From: Parvicella sp964387945
GTDB lineage: Bacteria; Bacteroidota; Bacteroidia; Flavobacteriales_D; Parvicellaceae
NCBI GenBank assembly: GCA_964387945.1
Contig: CAYLYX010000009.1
Location: forward strand, 62,001-126,000
Direction of reading: 5' to 3'
DNA length: 64,000 nucleotides
Shown here: piece after piece, positions 52,727 through 61,940 of the stretch
Position numbering within the stretch: position 1 is the first letter of the stretch
How the letters are laid out: each line of letters starts with the position of its first letter
Program-made: the position numbers and the translations under genes
The notes under the pieces: model-generated
Database searches by the model: none
What the model was told of the DNA's origin: nothing
Seen by the model: the letters and a program-made list of their open reading frames with translations, nothing else

Positions 52727-53041
52727 TTAATCTTGTTGATGAACTACCTCTAATAGTGTTCTGAAGGCAGCAAATCTACCTGAATACCTATTGGTATGTT
52801 CTTGTTGTAAACGTGGGGCGTGCTTGGCTTGATATGCATCCAGATCATCCATACTATTACACAAATACTGGATGGAATAGGAAACGCCACCTTCTGATTC
52901 TGCCAGAATCTTGCAAATCTTATTCTCTACAAAATGTCCAGTATTCATCACATCTGGAATGTGAACTTCTTTCATCCAACTGAGCCACTCATCGTGCACC
53001 TCATCGTCAATATTTATCGTTACGTTATACAGAATCATCAC
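52727..53041 (-). CDS. DUF4286 family protein
   Basis: 104 residues. The family pattern ILYNVTINIDDEVHDEWLSWM, HIPDVMNTGHFVENKICKIL and YLCNSMDDLDAYQAKHAP is clear. It looks like a small dimeric ferredoxin-like fold of unknown role, found mainly in Bacteroidota. It overlaps the end of rlmB by 4 bp and is 3 bp before sufE. Confidence 0.88.
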   Translation of the reverse strand: MMILYNVTINIDDEVHDEWLSWMKEVHIPDVMNTGHFVENKICKILAESEGGVSYSIQYLCNSMDDLDAYQAKHAPRLQQEHTNRYSGRFAAFRTLLEVVHQQD

Positions 53042-53808
53042 TTGCTATTTCTTTGTCTGTTTACTTCATACATTACAATCCCTGCCGATACCGCTACATT
53101 GAGCGATGCAATTGTGCCTTGCATGGGAATCTTTGCTTTGTCATCCGATACTTTTAAGTATTCCTTCGAAACACCATCTTCTTCACTACCCATAATAATC
53201 GCTACAGGCTCTTTCATGTCTACATCATGCAAGAGATTCTCTGTTTTTTCCGTACACGCCACAACTTTGATTCCCGACTGCTGACAAAGGAGAATAACAT
53301 CTTTGAGGTGGTGAGCCCGACAAACCGGGATTTTATTCAATGCTCCTGCTGAGGTCTTTATCGCATCCGCTGTAACACCTGCATTTCCTCTAGAAGGAAT
53401 AACCAACGCGTGTACGCCATGACATTCGGCTGATCGGGCAATGGATCCCATATTTCTAACATCCGTAACTCGATCTAAAATCAGGATGAAGGGAACTTCT
53501 CCGTTTTCAAAGACGCGCGTTATGATTTCATCCAAGTTTTGATATTCAATTGGAGAAGCATACGCTACCACACCCTGGTGATTATTCTGAGTCAAACGAT
53601 TTAACTTCTGTACGGGCACCATTTGAAAAACAATGTCATGTTCTTTCATCTTAGTCCTCAACTCTTTGAAAAGTTCTCCCTCTATTCCCGTTTGCAAAAA
53701 AACTCGATTTAGTACCCTTCCAGCATCCATCGCCTCAATAACGGCTCGAATTCCATAGATGAGGTTTTCGTCCTCCTTTTTTACGTAGTTCTTCTTAATA
53801 TCTCTCAT
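53038..53808 (-). CDS. rlmB: 23S rRNA 2'-O-ribose methyltransferase RlmB-like (SpoU)
   Basis: 256 residues from the ATG at 53808. N-terminal SpoU substrate-binding domain (ENLIYGIRAVIEAMDAG, NRLTQNNHQGVVAYASPI) and the SPOUT domain with DRVTDVRNMGSIARSAECHGV, IMGSEEDGVSKEYL and the C-terminal knot MQGTIASLNVAVSAGIVMYE. Family members methylate G2251 of 23S rRNA. The start I prefer leaves an 8-bp gap to the upstream GWxTD gene; an in-frame start at 53832 would overlap it. Confidence 0.92.
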   Translation of the reverse strand: MRDIKKNYVKKEDENLIYGIRAVIEAMDAGRVLNRVFLQTGIEGELFKELRTKMKEHDIVFQMVPVQKLNRLTQNNHQGVVAYASPIEYQNLDEIITRVFENGEVPFILILDRVTDVRNMGSIARSAECHGVHALVIPSRGNAGVTADAIKTSAGALNKIPVCRAHHLKDVILLCQQSGIKVVACTEKTENLLHDVDMKEPVAIIMGSEEDGVSKEYLKVSDDKAKIPMQGTIASLNVAVSAGIVMYEVNRQRNSK

Positions 53809-53816
53809 TAGATTTA

Positions 53817-55097
53817 TTAATACTGTGCCCAATACGCTCTACCACTCCTCCAAACGTCTACCGCTCGATACCAACTGGATTTATAGGACGTAGCTCGGAT
53901 GAGTTTGTAATCATTTTGGGTAAAAGGATTATCTACCTTAACGAAGGTAAACTGCAAGGAAAAAGAATTAGTTTCCTCTCCATAATACCAAATTTCTTCA
54001 TCTCGCTGCACGCGAACAGACTTTGGCGTACCGTATACAATACTAACCATTCCACGATCGGTTTTCCATCCCTCCACGTAAGATGTGAAGTTATCGTTGG
54101 CATCCTGCACGCGATTGTAGTATCGTTTAATTACTTCTCTTCCTCGATCCTCATCACCAGATTTTGACAACCAAAATAAATCAACTGCTTTTTTGGTATC
54201 GTCCGTATTGTTCAGTTCATCAAACTCGCTATTGGAACTAATGAATCGCAAGGGAGGAATCATTCCAAATACATTCTTAATCTTTGGGTAGTTATTTTCA
54301 AAACCAAATACGGTCAGTCCCTTTTTCTGCGAAGTGTCAATCACAAAATGGACAAAACCAGTATCTAGCAAGAAATAATCAAATTTGCCGTCTTCCCCGA
54401 TGGCTATTTTGTGCCTTTCGTCTGGTTGATAATTGAATGCCGCATGATTGGGATGCGCAAACGGTGGCGCGGCTATTGGGAAGTTTCTAAAGTACTGGTT
54501 GGCATAAATGCTTTTCCCCTTGTTTACCTCAGACTGAATAACAACTTCCACCCGATCTATCGTGTAATTATTGTAAAATATCGAAGAGTCTTTTTTGTTT
54601 CTGATCAGGTAATATTGCGAACTACTTTCGTTGACTTTGTCTACAATCAACAACTTTTCGAACGTATTGTTTCGGTTGAGATCAGTAGCAAAAACCCGCA
54701 AATAGTACTTTTTCCCTGATTTTAACTTCAGGTTCATTTCTCCATTGATCAACTTAGCCATTTTCTTTTCAACGGTATCATAGATCATCATCGATGCACT
54801 GTCTAGCATTTCCTTCTTATTCTCAAAGGCATACGTTTCATAGTGAATCTTGACCTTAGACTGGTAGGGCTGTGATTTATCTTTTCTCGCATAAAGTACT
54901 TGCGTACTGTTGAATTGAAAATGTAATTTCGATAAATCATCCGACTTGTGATACACTAAATAATCTGGAGTTATCGTCACATTTTTGGTGCCGTAAACTT
55001 GCGAAAAGTTCGATCCCTGAACATTTTGATTGGTGCAACTTTGAATCATCAACAGCAAAGCTGCCATACCTCCAATTATACCAACACTTTTTATCAT
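53817..55097 (-). CDS. GWxTD domain lipoprotein
   Basis: 426 residues. Lipobox GGMAALLLMIQSC gives an acylated Cys near residue 21. The C-terminal GWxTD domain (about 300-426) has YVEGWKTDRGMVSIVYGTPKS, EEIWYYGEE and the basic tail; the N-terminal 290 residues are beta-rich. The function is unknown in Bacteroidota. It overlaps the upstream lipoprotein gene by 4 bp (ATGA) and is followed by rlmB. Confidence 0.9.
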   Translation of the reverse strand: MIKSVGIIGGMAALLLMIQSCTNQNVQGSNFSQVYGTKNVTITPDYLVYHKSDDLSKLHFQFNSTQVLYARKDKSQPYQSKVKIHYETYAFENKKEMLDSASMMIYDTVEKKMAKLINGEMNLKLKSGKKYYLRVFATDLNRNNTFEKLLIVDKVNESSSQYYLIRNKKDSSIFYNNYTIDRVEVVIQSEVNKGKSIYANQYFRNFPIAAPPFAHPNHAAFNYQPDERHKIAIGEDGKFDYFLLDTGFVHFVIDTSQKKGLTVFGFENNYPKIKNVFGMIPPLRFISSNSEFDELNNTDDTKKAVDLFWLSKSGDEDRGREVIKRYYNRVQDANDNFTSYVEGWKTDRGMVSIVYGTPKSVRVQRDEEIWYYGEETNSFSLQFTFVKVDNPFTQNDYKLIRATSYKSSWYRAVDVWRSGRAYWAQY

Positions 55098-55624
55098 CGA
55101 GTAATCAATTCTGTTTCAATAAAATTGCTCACATTGAGCGCTCGATCAATGAGCGAAATGCGATACTTAATGGAGTCGTTATGGTTTGAAATAGGATTAT
55201 AGTAAGGAGCTTCAATCGTCACATTTATTGTTCCTTTCAATGTTTTGTTCTGTCCTATCGGTGTTAAATTCTTAATTCGATACTGGAAGTTAATGGTGTC
55301 TGCCGTTGGAAAATTGTTTCCTGATGGATCCAACCGACCTTTTACCCATTCTCCTTCCATCATCTCAAAGTACTCAACGTAAAGGTTATAATGGTAAAAG
55401 CTTGACGGGTTGTAGGGAGATAAGGTATCGTTCTCATTTAAGCCTACATCACCATCACCATCTGTAAAATCAACCGAAAGAATCAGGGAATCTCCCATTT
55501 TGGCATAACTCACAGTCTGCAACTCTGGTTCATCTGGGTAACTCACCGGCTTGAGACAACTGCTCAAGGAAAGTACGGTCACCAGACCGACAAAAACTAC
55601 GGCTATCTTAATATTTTTAAGCAT
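55094..55624 (-). CDS. Lipoprotein of unknown function
   Basis: 176 residues. Signal and lipobox (FVGLVTVLSLSSC) give an acylated Cys at about 23. The middle, with SVDFTDGDGDVGLNENDT, has a calcium-binding-like acidic loop, followed by strands of an immunoglobulin-like fold (GTINVTIEAPYYNPIS, IKYRISLIDRALNVSN). It is the first gene of the eight-gene operon and starts 33 bp from the divergent LuxE-like gene. A TAACTTTA -7-like box (one mismatch) lies on the minus strand at 55632-55639. Confidence 0.82.
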   Translation of the reverse strand: MLKNIKIAVVFVGLVTVLSLSSCLKPVSYPDEPELQTVSYAKMGDSLILSVDFTDGDGDVGLNENDTLSPYNPSSFYHYNLYVEYFEMMEGEWVKGRLDPSGNNFPTADTINFQYRIKNLTPIGQNKTLKGTINVTIEAPYYNPISNHNDSIKYRISLIDRALNVSNFIETELITR

Positions 55625-55657
55625 CTTAGTGTAAAGTTATTAATTTATGCGGTAAGA

Positions 55658-56650
55658 ATGTACCCGAAGACCTTAATTTCTAACATATTCAGGATTAAAA
55701 ACGAACAAGATTTTAACGTTTGTTCGCTCGAATTATTTCGCTTGCAACACAAAAATGTGGCGGTTTATCGTTCCTACTGTGACTTATTGGAGGTTGATCC
55801 CAACCAGATAAAACACTACACTCAAATTCCGTTCTTACCGATTCGGTTCTTCAAGTCTAAGCGCGTTATTTGGGAAGGACTCGACATAAAAGATGCTCGG
55901 TTATTCCTGAGCAGTGGCACAACAGCAACGGGCAGAAGCCATCACTACGTGCACGACATTTCGCTCTATGAAAAATCCTTTTTGACGACTTTCCAACAGT
56001 TTTACGGACCACCTGAATCGTGGACCATTCTCGCGCTTTTACCTTCTTATCAAGAACAGGGGGACTCTTCTTTGATTTACATGGTTGATCGACTCATTCA
56101 GCTTTCAAAAAATCCATTGTCTGGGTACTACCTTAACACTAAGGATGCAGAAAATGTATTGAACAAACTTCCCAAGAAAGGAGAAAACACGCTTCTTTTT
56201 GGGGTCTCCTACGCACTGCTTGACCTTATTGAATCATCGCAATTTGATTTGCCTTCTTTAGTGGTAATGGAAACAGGTGGGATGAAAGGACGAAGAAAGG
56301 AGTTAACAAAAACCGCCTTACATGAAAAGTTAAAGGCAGGTTTCAGCGTGAACGGTATCCACAGTGAGTACGGAATGACCGAACTCCTCTCACAAGGCTA
56401 CTCCAAAGGAGACGAATGGTTTGATTTCCCCAACTGGATGAAGCCTTCGCTTCGAAACATCAATGATCCGTTGAGTCTGATTGATCAGGATGGGAAAACG
56501 GGAGGTGTCAACATTATTGATTTGGCAAATGTGTTTAGCTGTGCATTTATTGCTACGCAAGACTTGGGAAGAATGGAAGAAGGTCGACTAAAAATCATGG
56601 GGCGGTTTGATCATTCGGACACCAGAGGATGTAATTTACTCGTTCAGTGA
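55658..56650 (+). CDS. LuxE/acyl-protein synthetase-like protein
   Basis: 330 residues. The fold of the LuxE/AMP-binding superfamily is suggested by IPFLPIRFFKSKRVIW, LFLSSGTTATGRSHHYV (P-loop-like phosphate binding), ESWTILALLPSYQEQGD and GVNIIDLANVFSCAFIATQDLGRM. LuxE activates fatty acids as acyl-AMP and forms an acyl-enzyme. The acyl donor and acceptor here are unknown; similar proteins are widespread in Bacteroidota. It is divergent from the GWxTD operon. Confidence 0.87.
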   Translation: MYPKTLISNIFRIKNEQDFNVCSLELFRLQHKNVAVYRSYCDLLEVDPNQIKHYTQIPFLPIRFFKSKRVIWEGLDIKDARLFLSSGTTATGRSHHYVHDISLYEKSFLTTFQQFYGPPESWTILALLPSYQEQGDSSLIYMVDRLIQLSKNPLSGYYLNTKDAENVLNKLPKKGENTLLFGVSYALLDLIESSQFDLPSLVVMETGGMKGRRKELTKTALHEKLKAGFSVNGIHSEYGMTELLSQGYSKGDEWFDFPNWMKPSLRNINDPLSLIDQDGKTGGVNIIDLANVFSCAFIATQDLGRMEEGRLKIMGRFDHSDTRGCNLLVQ

Positions 56651-56656
56651 TTTTTC

Positions 56657-56674
56657 TCATTTCGTTCGAAATGA
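56657..56674. repeat. Short palindrome resembling the dispersed Bacteroidota REP-like repeat
   Basis: TCATTTCG and CGAAATGA (56657-56664 and 56667-56674) form a perfect 8-bp stem around TT in a 34-bp gap between convergent genes. No T-run follows, so it is a poor terminator. I recall similar dispersed TCATTTCG/CGAAATGACA sequences in Bacteroidota genomes; this is a memory-based resemblance. Confidence 0.45.
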
Positions 56675-56684
56675 CATGAAAGTC

Positions 56685-57740
56685 TTACGACATTTTTTTG
56701 TTCATCACCTCATTTTGTTGGTTAATGCTCTCCTTGTGAATCGCGTTGAGCATCACCTCCAAAAATTGATCACTCAATCCTAATTTCTGCCCTAACGCTT
56801 TTCTGGCATTGTGGATTTCTTTCCATCGGTCTAACTGCAAGATTGTAATGTCATTTTCTTTTTTGAATGCTCCAATCTCTTTGGCAGTAGTCATCCTAGT
56901 TGCGAGCAATTCTAAAAGATCACTATCTATCTGATCAATTTGACTTCTAAGTGCTTCTAATCCTTGTGCTAGTTCAAAGCTATCTGTTTCTGGTTTTCTT
57001 ACTACAAGCGAGTTCAACAGTTGCAGAAAAGCGCTAGGTGTGATTTGTTGCTTTGCATCACTCCAAGCGTTATCTGGCTCTTGATGTGTTTCAATCATCA
57101 AACCATCCATATCTAAGTCATACGACTTCTGGGCCACCGCTTGCAATAAATCTCTTCTTCCGCAGATATGACTTGGGTCGCAAATGACCTTGATTTCTGG
57201 CATGCGCACTTTGAGTTCAATGGGCAACTCCCACATGGGTGGATTACGATAAACTTTTTGTCCATAGCTTGAAAAGCCTCTATGTATCGCAGCAATGTCC
57301 TTTACTCCAACCGCTGACAACCTCTCCATGGCTCCCATCCAAAGGTCCACATCCGGATTGACAGGGTTTTTAACCATAACAGGAATATCAACTCCTCTTA
57401 AGGCTTCCGCGATTTCTTGCACCGCAAACGGATTCACCGTAGTTCTTGCACCAATCCATAGGACATCTATCCCAGCTTTCAGCGCTTTTTCTACGTGTTC
57501 TGCTTTTGCCACTTCCGTGGTTACTGGAACCTCTATGTCATCACCCGCTGCTTTCAACCAGAGCAGACCAACTTCTCCTACTCCTTCAAAGGAATTGGGT
57601 CGGGTTCTTGGCTTCCAGATACCACCTCGCAAAAGATCAATATTGGCATCCTTGAGTCCCTCTGCAACGGTCATGACCTGCTCCTCAGTCTCCACACTGC
57701 AAGGACCTGCTATGATTATTTTAAGGTTGGTATCAAACAC
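56685..57740 (-). CDS. Fused 3-deoxy-7-phosphoheptulonate synthase / chorismate mutase
   Basis: 351 residues. The DAHP synthase part (about 1-250) has AGPCSVETEEQVM, RGGIWKPRTRPNSFEGVGE, GARTTVNPFAVQEIAEAL and IKVICDPSHICGRRDL. The chorismate mutase type II part (about 265-345) has the helix DQIDSDLLELLATRMTTAKEIGAFK, with substrate-binding Arg and Lys. Together these are the first step of the shikimate pathway and the branch to prephenate. Fusing them allows feedback control by phenylalanine or tyrosine, known in related fusions. Flanked on the left by the LuxE-like gene and on the right by a lipoprotein gene, with no other aromatic genes near. Confidence 0.95.
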   Translation of the reverse strand: MFDTNLKIIIAGPCSVETEEQVMTVAEGLKDANIDLLRGGIWKPRTRPNSFEGVGEVGLLWLKAAGDDIEVPVTTEVAKAEHVEKALKAGIDVLWIGARTTVNPFAVQEIAEALRGVDIPVMVKNPVNPDVDLWMGAMERLSAVGVKDIAAIHRGFSSYGQKVYRNPPMWELPIELKVRMPEIKVICDPSHICGRRDLLQAVAQKSYDLDMDGLMIETHQEPDNAWSDAKQQITPSAFLQLLNSLVVRKPETDSFELAQGLEALRSQIDQIDSDLLELLATRMTTAKEIGAFKKENDITILQLDRWKEIHNARKALGQKLGLSDQFLEVMLNAIHKESINQQNEVMNKKMS

Positions 57741-57876
57741 GTGACAAAGTTAATTGAATTCTGTTCACAAGGCAGCTATACGGGAGAATCCCATTAACAC
57801 TTTTTAACCGTCCTTTAACATTTACCTACTGAAAACTAGTCTACTTTAGCCACTGAAACAATTAACCTATTAGAAT

Positions 57877-58359
57877 ATGAAAACATTTTACTACACCATT
57901 TTAGCGGCAGGAATCCTATTTGCTTCTTGTGCTAAAGAAGCGTCAGAAATCAAAGAAGAAATTGAGATTTCTAAAGAAGTGAAAGCACAAGTCGTGAACG
58001 GAGAAACAACTGTGACGATCACCACAACTGAAAATGGCGAAACTAAAACAGAGGTCTTGACTGGTGCGGAGGCTGAAGCTTACATGGAAACAGAACACCT
58101 AAACGGTGAAGATCACCCTAAAGGAGCAAATGTCTTCGTTAAGAAAATGGATAACAATGTGAGTTTAGACCTTGACATTGATGAGATTTTAAACGATCCT
58201 GAATTGAAGGACCTAGATGAAGCCACAAAAGAAAAAATTAAAACCGCTCTTGAAGGTGCAATGAGCGATATGGAGTTTGACGTGGATGTAGAATTCTCAG
58301 GTGATGAATCTGGAGAATCGATCGTTAAAACGAAGGTAATGGTTATAGATGAAGAGTAG
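57877..58359 (+). CDS. Acidic lipoprotein of unknown function
   Basis: 160 residues. Lipobox FASCAKEAS with Cys at about 19. The mature part is strongly acidic, with EEIEISKEVKAQVVNGETTV, a GEDHPKGANVFVKK segment and an Asp/Glu-rich middle (LDLDIDEILNDPELKDLDEA). A strong terminator follows. No family is recognised; the charge suggests a calcium-binding or scaffold role only as a guess. Confidence 0.78.
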   Translation: MKTFYYTILAAGILFASCAKEASEIKEEIEISKEVKAQVVNGETTVTITTTENGETKTEVLTGAEAEAYMETEHLNGEDHPKGANVFVKKMDNNVSLDLDIDEILNDPELKDLDEATKEKIKTALEGAMSDMEFDVDVEFSGDESGESIVKTKVMVIDEE

Positions 58360-58389
58360 TTTGGTAGCTTTTTTCATCTTGGTTTGGTT

Positions 58390-58420
58390 AAAAGGAGGTT
58401 CGAAAGGATCTCCTTTTTTT
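58390..58420 (+). terminator. Rho-independent terminator
   Basis: AAAAGGAG (58390-58397) pairs with CTCCTTTT (58410-58417) around a 12-base loop, followed by a T-run to 58420. It ends the acidic lipoprotein gene. Confidence 0.8.
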
Positions 58421-58508
58421 ATCCCCTGAACTAATTAGGTATAACTCCTTCTATATTCTTAAAACTAAAAACGGAATAAGAAATGACAAGACCGTTTCTC
58501 TAGGCTAC

Positions 58509-58943
58509 TTATTGCTTTCCCGTACTGCCAAATCCTCCAGCACCTCTCACGGTCTCATTCAATTCAGTCACTTCATTCCAGTCCACCTTGGTATAAGGAG
58601 CCACCACCAATTGTGCAATTCTTTCCCCATCTTCTACCACAAATTCCTCATTCGAAAGGTTGATCAGGATCACACCAATATCTCCCCGATAATCAGCATC
58701 AATGGTACCAGGTGAATTCAAAACCGTCAACCCTTTTTTGTAGGCCAGACCACTTCTGGGTCTTACCTGCGCCTCATAACCATCTGGCAAAGCAATACTC
58801 AATCCTGTCGGTATCAACCTTCTTTCAAGTGGCTTTAGCATAATGGGTTCGTCTATGTTGGCTCTTAGATCCATCCCTGCCGACTGTGCCGTTGCATAAT
58901 GAGGGGTTGCGTGTTTTGAGTTGTTTACGATCTGTACTTTCAT
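58509..58943 (-). CDS. dut: dUTP diphosphatase
   Basis: 144 residues from the ATG at 58943, normal trimeric dUTPase length. The five motifs are visible: AGMDLRA, RPRSGLA, GTIDADYRGDIGV, ERIAQLVV and GAGGFGSTG. It hydrolyses dUTP to dUMP and so keeps uracil out of DNA; the window also has ung. Its start codon overlaps the stop codon of the flippase gene by one base (TAATG), so translation may be coupled. Confidence 0.97.
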   Translation of the reverse strand: MKVQIVNNSKHATPHYATAQSAGMDLRANIDEPIMLKPLERRLIPTGLSIALPDGYEAQVRPRSGLAYKKGLTVLNSPGTIDADYRGDIGVILINLSNEEFVVEDGERIAQLVVAPYTKVDWNEVTELNETVRGAGGFGSTGKQ

Positions 58944-60478
58944 TATTTTCTTTTTAGAAGTTTGGTTGAAATCATCTCCCAAAGAGATTTGTCCAAAAAT
59001 AATATTATTCCTAAGTAAACAACAATTAGCGAATTATTGTACAAAAACTGAAGCCAGTTAACTCCTTTGGAAGTGTCGACTTCAGAGCGAACTAAAAACA
59101 AAACAAAAGCTAAAATTACATACAGGCCTATCTTTCGTAAGTTATAAGGTATTGGGTAAAATTTCTGACCAAGAATGTATGATATTACCACCATTACTGC
59201 GTAACAAACCAACGTAGCCCACGCAGAAGCTATATAGCCATAAGAGGGAATAAACGTCAAATTAATGATTACTGTGATACTGGCTCCGATAATACTTATA
59301 AGCGCACCATAATGGGTTTTATGTGAAAGTTTGTACCAGATACTCTGATTGATATAGATACCCAACAAAACATTAGCACCAAGAAGGATTGGGACAACCA
59401 TAAGCCCCTCCCAATAATCTGGATCTGGAGTGAAATACCTAACGATTTGCAGATTCATTGACATTCCTAAAAACATCAGCGAAACGATAATAACGAAAAA
59501 GTTCATGATTTTGGCATAAGTCTTTTTCGATCCTTTCTCTTTTTCCGCGTTAAAGAAAAAAGGCTCTGCAGCATATCGATATGCTTGGAGGAACATAGAA
59601 ATGATCATGGCAATCTTGTAATTTCCTCCATATATTCCCAACTCGGTTTGCGCCTGTTGATTGGCCGTTTGAAAATCCAGCCCTTTCTCCATTAACGTAT
59701 CTGTAAGAATAGGCTTTAGCATCACTCTATCTAGCATCTCATTAACTATTCCTGCCAATCCCACAAAAAGCATTGGATAAGCATACCTAAACATTTCTTT
59801 CCACAATTGCCAATCAAACTGACCTCGATAACTCAACTGACCTCCCAAGAGTAAGAACTTTGAAATACTCGCAATTAAGTTTGCAATAAAAACATAACCT
59901 ACACCAATCTCTGGACTGTAGGTGATATCAATCAACCAATTGGAATTGCCTGCTTCAAAATTACCTTTACAATAGACCAAAAAATACAAATTCAGCCCAA
60001 TGTTAATACCCACATTGGCAATGTTGATTAGGGCAAACTTCTTCGCCTTGTTTTCTTTTCTAAGCTTTGCCAAAGGAATAGAAGCAAGCGCATCAAGTGC
60101 AACTATAATAGCAAACCAAACAATATACTCGGAGTGATTTGGATATGCTAAAAACTCGGCTACTGGTTGCGCAAAAGCGATCGCGAAAAGGATGAATAAC
60201 ACGGATGTAGCGGTAACCGAAAAAAGTGAATTATTGTACGCTATCTTGGGGTTCACATCAGCCTTAGAAGAATAGCGAAAGTAGGATGTCTCCATACCGT
60301 AAGTCAAGAAAACAATCAAGAAGGCAACGTAAGCATACATCTCAGTTATAATTCCAAACTGATCCGGATCAAAGACTTTAACATAGAACGGTGTTAACAG
60401 GAAGTTTAGTACCCTTGCTAGGATACTACTGGCTCCATAAATGGCTGTCTGACCTGCTAATTTTTTTAATGCGCCCAA
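58943..60478 (-). CDS. Polysaccharide flippase (Wzx/MATE-like, MOP superfamily)
   Basis: 511 residues from a TTG start, the only reasonable one since a TAA lies directly upstream in frame. About 12-14 membrane helices, with the MOP-type start GQTAIYGASSILARVLNFLL and TPFYVKVF, plus the FRYAYPMLFVGLAGIVNEMLDR segment typical of O-antigen/teichoic acid exporters. It should flip an undecaprenyl-linked glycan, but no glycosyltransferase cluster is here. On the minus strand TTTG-N16-TACATTTT (60481-60508) lies just upstream, leaving almost no 5' leader. Confidence 0.9.
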   Translation of the reverse strand: MGALKKLAGQTAIYGASSILARVLNFLLTPFYVKVFDPDQFGIITEMYAYVAFLIVFLTYGMETSYFRYSSKADVNPKIAYNNSLFSVTATSVLFILFAIAFAQPVAEFLAYPNHSEYIVWFAIIVALDALASIPLAKLRKENKAKKFALINIANVGINIGLNLYFLVYCKGNFEAGNSNWLIDITYSPEIGVGYVFIANLIASISKFLLLGGQLSYRGQFDWQLWKEMFRYAYPMLFVGLAGIVNEMLDRVMLKPILTDTLMEKGLDFQTANQQAQTELGIYGGNYKIAMIISMFLQAYRYAAEPFFFNAEKEKGSKKTYAKIMNFFVIIVSLMFLGMSMNLQIVRYFTPDPDYWEGLMVVPILLGANVLLGIYINQSIWYKLSHKTHYGALISIIGASITVIINLTFIPSYGYIASAWATLVCYAVMVVISYILGQKFYPIPYNLRKIGLYVILAFVLFLVRSEVDTSKGVNWLQFLYNNSLIVVYLGIILFLDKSLWEMISTKLLKRK

Positions 60479-60635
60479 TTAAAATGTACACTTTTGGTAT
60501 GATACAAAGGAAGTGATTATCCTTCGTGAAGATTGGATCAATGATTATTTGTATCAACGCAAGAATGTTGGCAGCAGCAATCCTCAATGCCAAAGCCAAA
60601 ACGGTATTCCAAAAGTTATTATTTGCAAATACGGA

Positions 60636-61850
60636 TCAAGACAACATCATCACTGCTTTCTTCAGCGCTGTGATGAACACATCTACCTCCTCTTTCGTAT
60701 TATAAAACGCAAAAGAAGCTCTGATGGTTCCCGGGATTTTGTAGAAGTCCATCAAGGGTTGGGTACAGTGATGACCCGTTCTTACTGCTACGCCCATTTG
60801 GTCCAATAATGTTCCTACATCAAAAGGGTGGGTGCCTTCTACCAGAAAACTAATCACACTTGCTTTGTGCTCGGCAGTTCCGACAATACGAACCCCATTG
60901 ATTTGGTTTAATTCGGCAGTGGCGTATTCCAAAAGGGCTTCTTCTTGTTTCTGTATCAACTCATACCCTACTTTTTGAATAAATTTAACAGCCGCAGCTG
61001 TTGCAATTCCGCCTGCAATGTTTGGTGTTCCTGCTTCAAATTTATGAGGAAGACAATTATAAGTTGTTTTTTCAAACGTCACTTCTTTGATCATATCCCC
61101 ACCTCCCTGATAAGGCGGCATCGCGTTGAGCACTTCTTCTTTGCCATACAGCACTCCCACTCCCGTAGGTCCAAACATTTTATGCGCTGAGAAGGTCAAA
61201 AAGTCACAATCCAACTCCTGAACATTAACGCTGGTATGTGGTACCGACTGCGCAGCATCAATTAGTACTTTTGCCCCCACTTTGTGCGCATCAGCTATCA
61301 TTTTTTTGATCGGATTGATGGTTCCTAACGTGTTGGAAATATGCGTCACGGCAACCATTTTTGTTCTTTCAGAAAGCAGCTTCAAATAATCCTCATACGC
61401 CAACTCTCCTTCTTCATTCATAGGAATTACCTTAAGTAAGGCTCCTTTCTCTTCACAGATCATTTGCCAGGGAACAATATTGCTATGATGCTCCATAGTA
61501 GAAATGATGACCTCATCTCCTTCATGAATAAACTCCCTACCAAAACTACTCGCCACTAAATTGATACCCCCAGTTGTTCCAGTGGTAAAAATTACCTCAT
61601 GGCTGTGTTTAGCGTGGATGAATTCTCTCAGTATCTCTCTACTTTCTTCGTATTTATTCGTAGCCAGTTGACTTAAATGATGTACACCTCGATGAATATT
61701 GCTATTGTATTCTTGGTAGTAATCATCAATGCTCTGAATTACTGCATACGGTTTCTGAGCAGTTGCTCCATTATCTAAATAAACCAATTGGCTACCATTC
61801 ACCACCCGCTGTAAAATGGGAAATTCTTTTCTTATCTCTTCAATATTCAT
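60636..61850 (-). CDS. sufS: Cysteine desulfurase SufS
   Basis: 404 residues from the ATG at 61850; an in-frame ATG at 61859 or 61883 is less likely because a -7 box lies at 61869-61876. Group II desulfurase: the substrate Cys is in TGHHCTQPLMDFY, the PLP Lys in TFSAHKMFGPTGVG, and GATAQKP and STMEHHSNIVPW are conserved. It donates sulfur to SufE, which is encoded 8 kb away, and to SufBCD, which is not in the window. Gene order differs from the classical suf operon. The 60.48-60.64 kb gap next to it shows nothing. Confidence 0.95.
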   Translation of the reverse strand: MNIEEIRKEFPILQRVVNGSQLVYLDNGATAQKPYAVIQSIDDYYQEYNSNIHRGVHHLSQLATNKYEESREILREFIHAKHSHEVIFTTGTTGGINLVASSFGREFIHEGDEVIISTMEHHSNIVPWQMICEEKGALLKVIPMNEEGELAYEDYLKLLSERTKMVAVTHISNTLGTINPIKKMIADAHKVGAKVLIDAAQSVPHTSVNVQELDCDFLTFSAHKMFGPTGVGVLYGKEEVLNAMPPYQGGGDMIKEVTFEKTTYNCLPHKFEAGTPNIAGGIATAAAVKFIQKVGYELIQKQEEALLEYATAELNQINGVRIVGTAEHKASVISFLVEGTHPFDVGTLLDQMGVAVRTGHHCTQPLMDFYKIPGTIRASFAFYNTKEEVDVFITALKKAVMMLS

Positions 61851-61868
61851 CGCTGGCATTTGTGGCAA

Positions 61869-61919
61869 CAAAGGTAATGGCAAGGAATTGATTTTGAGCT
61901 GGTTTTTTGCCTATTTTTG
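61869..61919. promoter_or_regulatory. Divergent -7 boxes between sufS and the small membrane gene
   Basis: Minus-strand TACCTTTG at 61869-61876 for sufS; plus-strand TATTTTTG at 61912-61919, with TTG 21 bp upstream (61888-61890), for the membrane gene at 61941. Both -7 boxes match TAnnTTTG exactly. Confidence 0.5.
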
Positions 61920-61940
61920 CCTTTCAAAATAAAGCATACT

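Noticed and set aside
41095..55647. An identical 16-base AT-rich string (41095-41110 and 55632-55647) upstream of two minus-strand genes
   Set aside because: Given the AT content, a shared 16-mer of this kind is not surprising in 64 kb, and both copies just contain a -7-like TAACTTTA. No further similarity extends from it.
60513..60809. A plus-strand open frame spanning the gap between the flippase and sufS genes
   Set aside because: Most of it is antisense to sufS, it has no signal, motif or promoter, and the gap itself looks non-coding.
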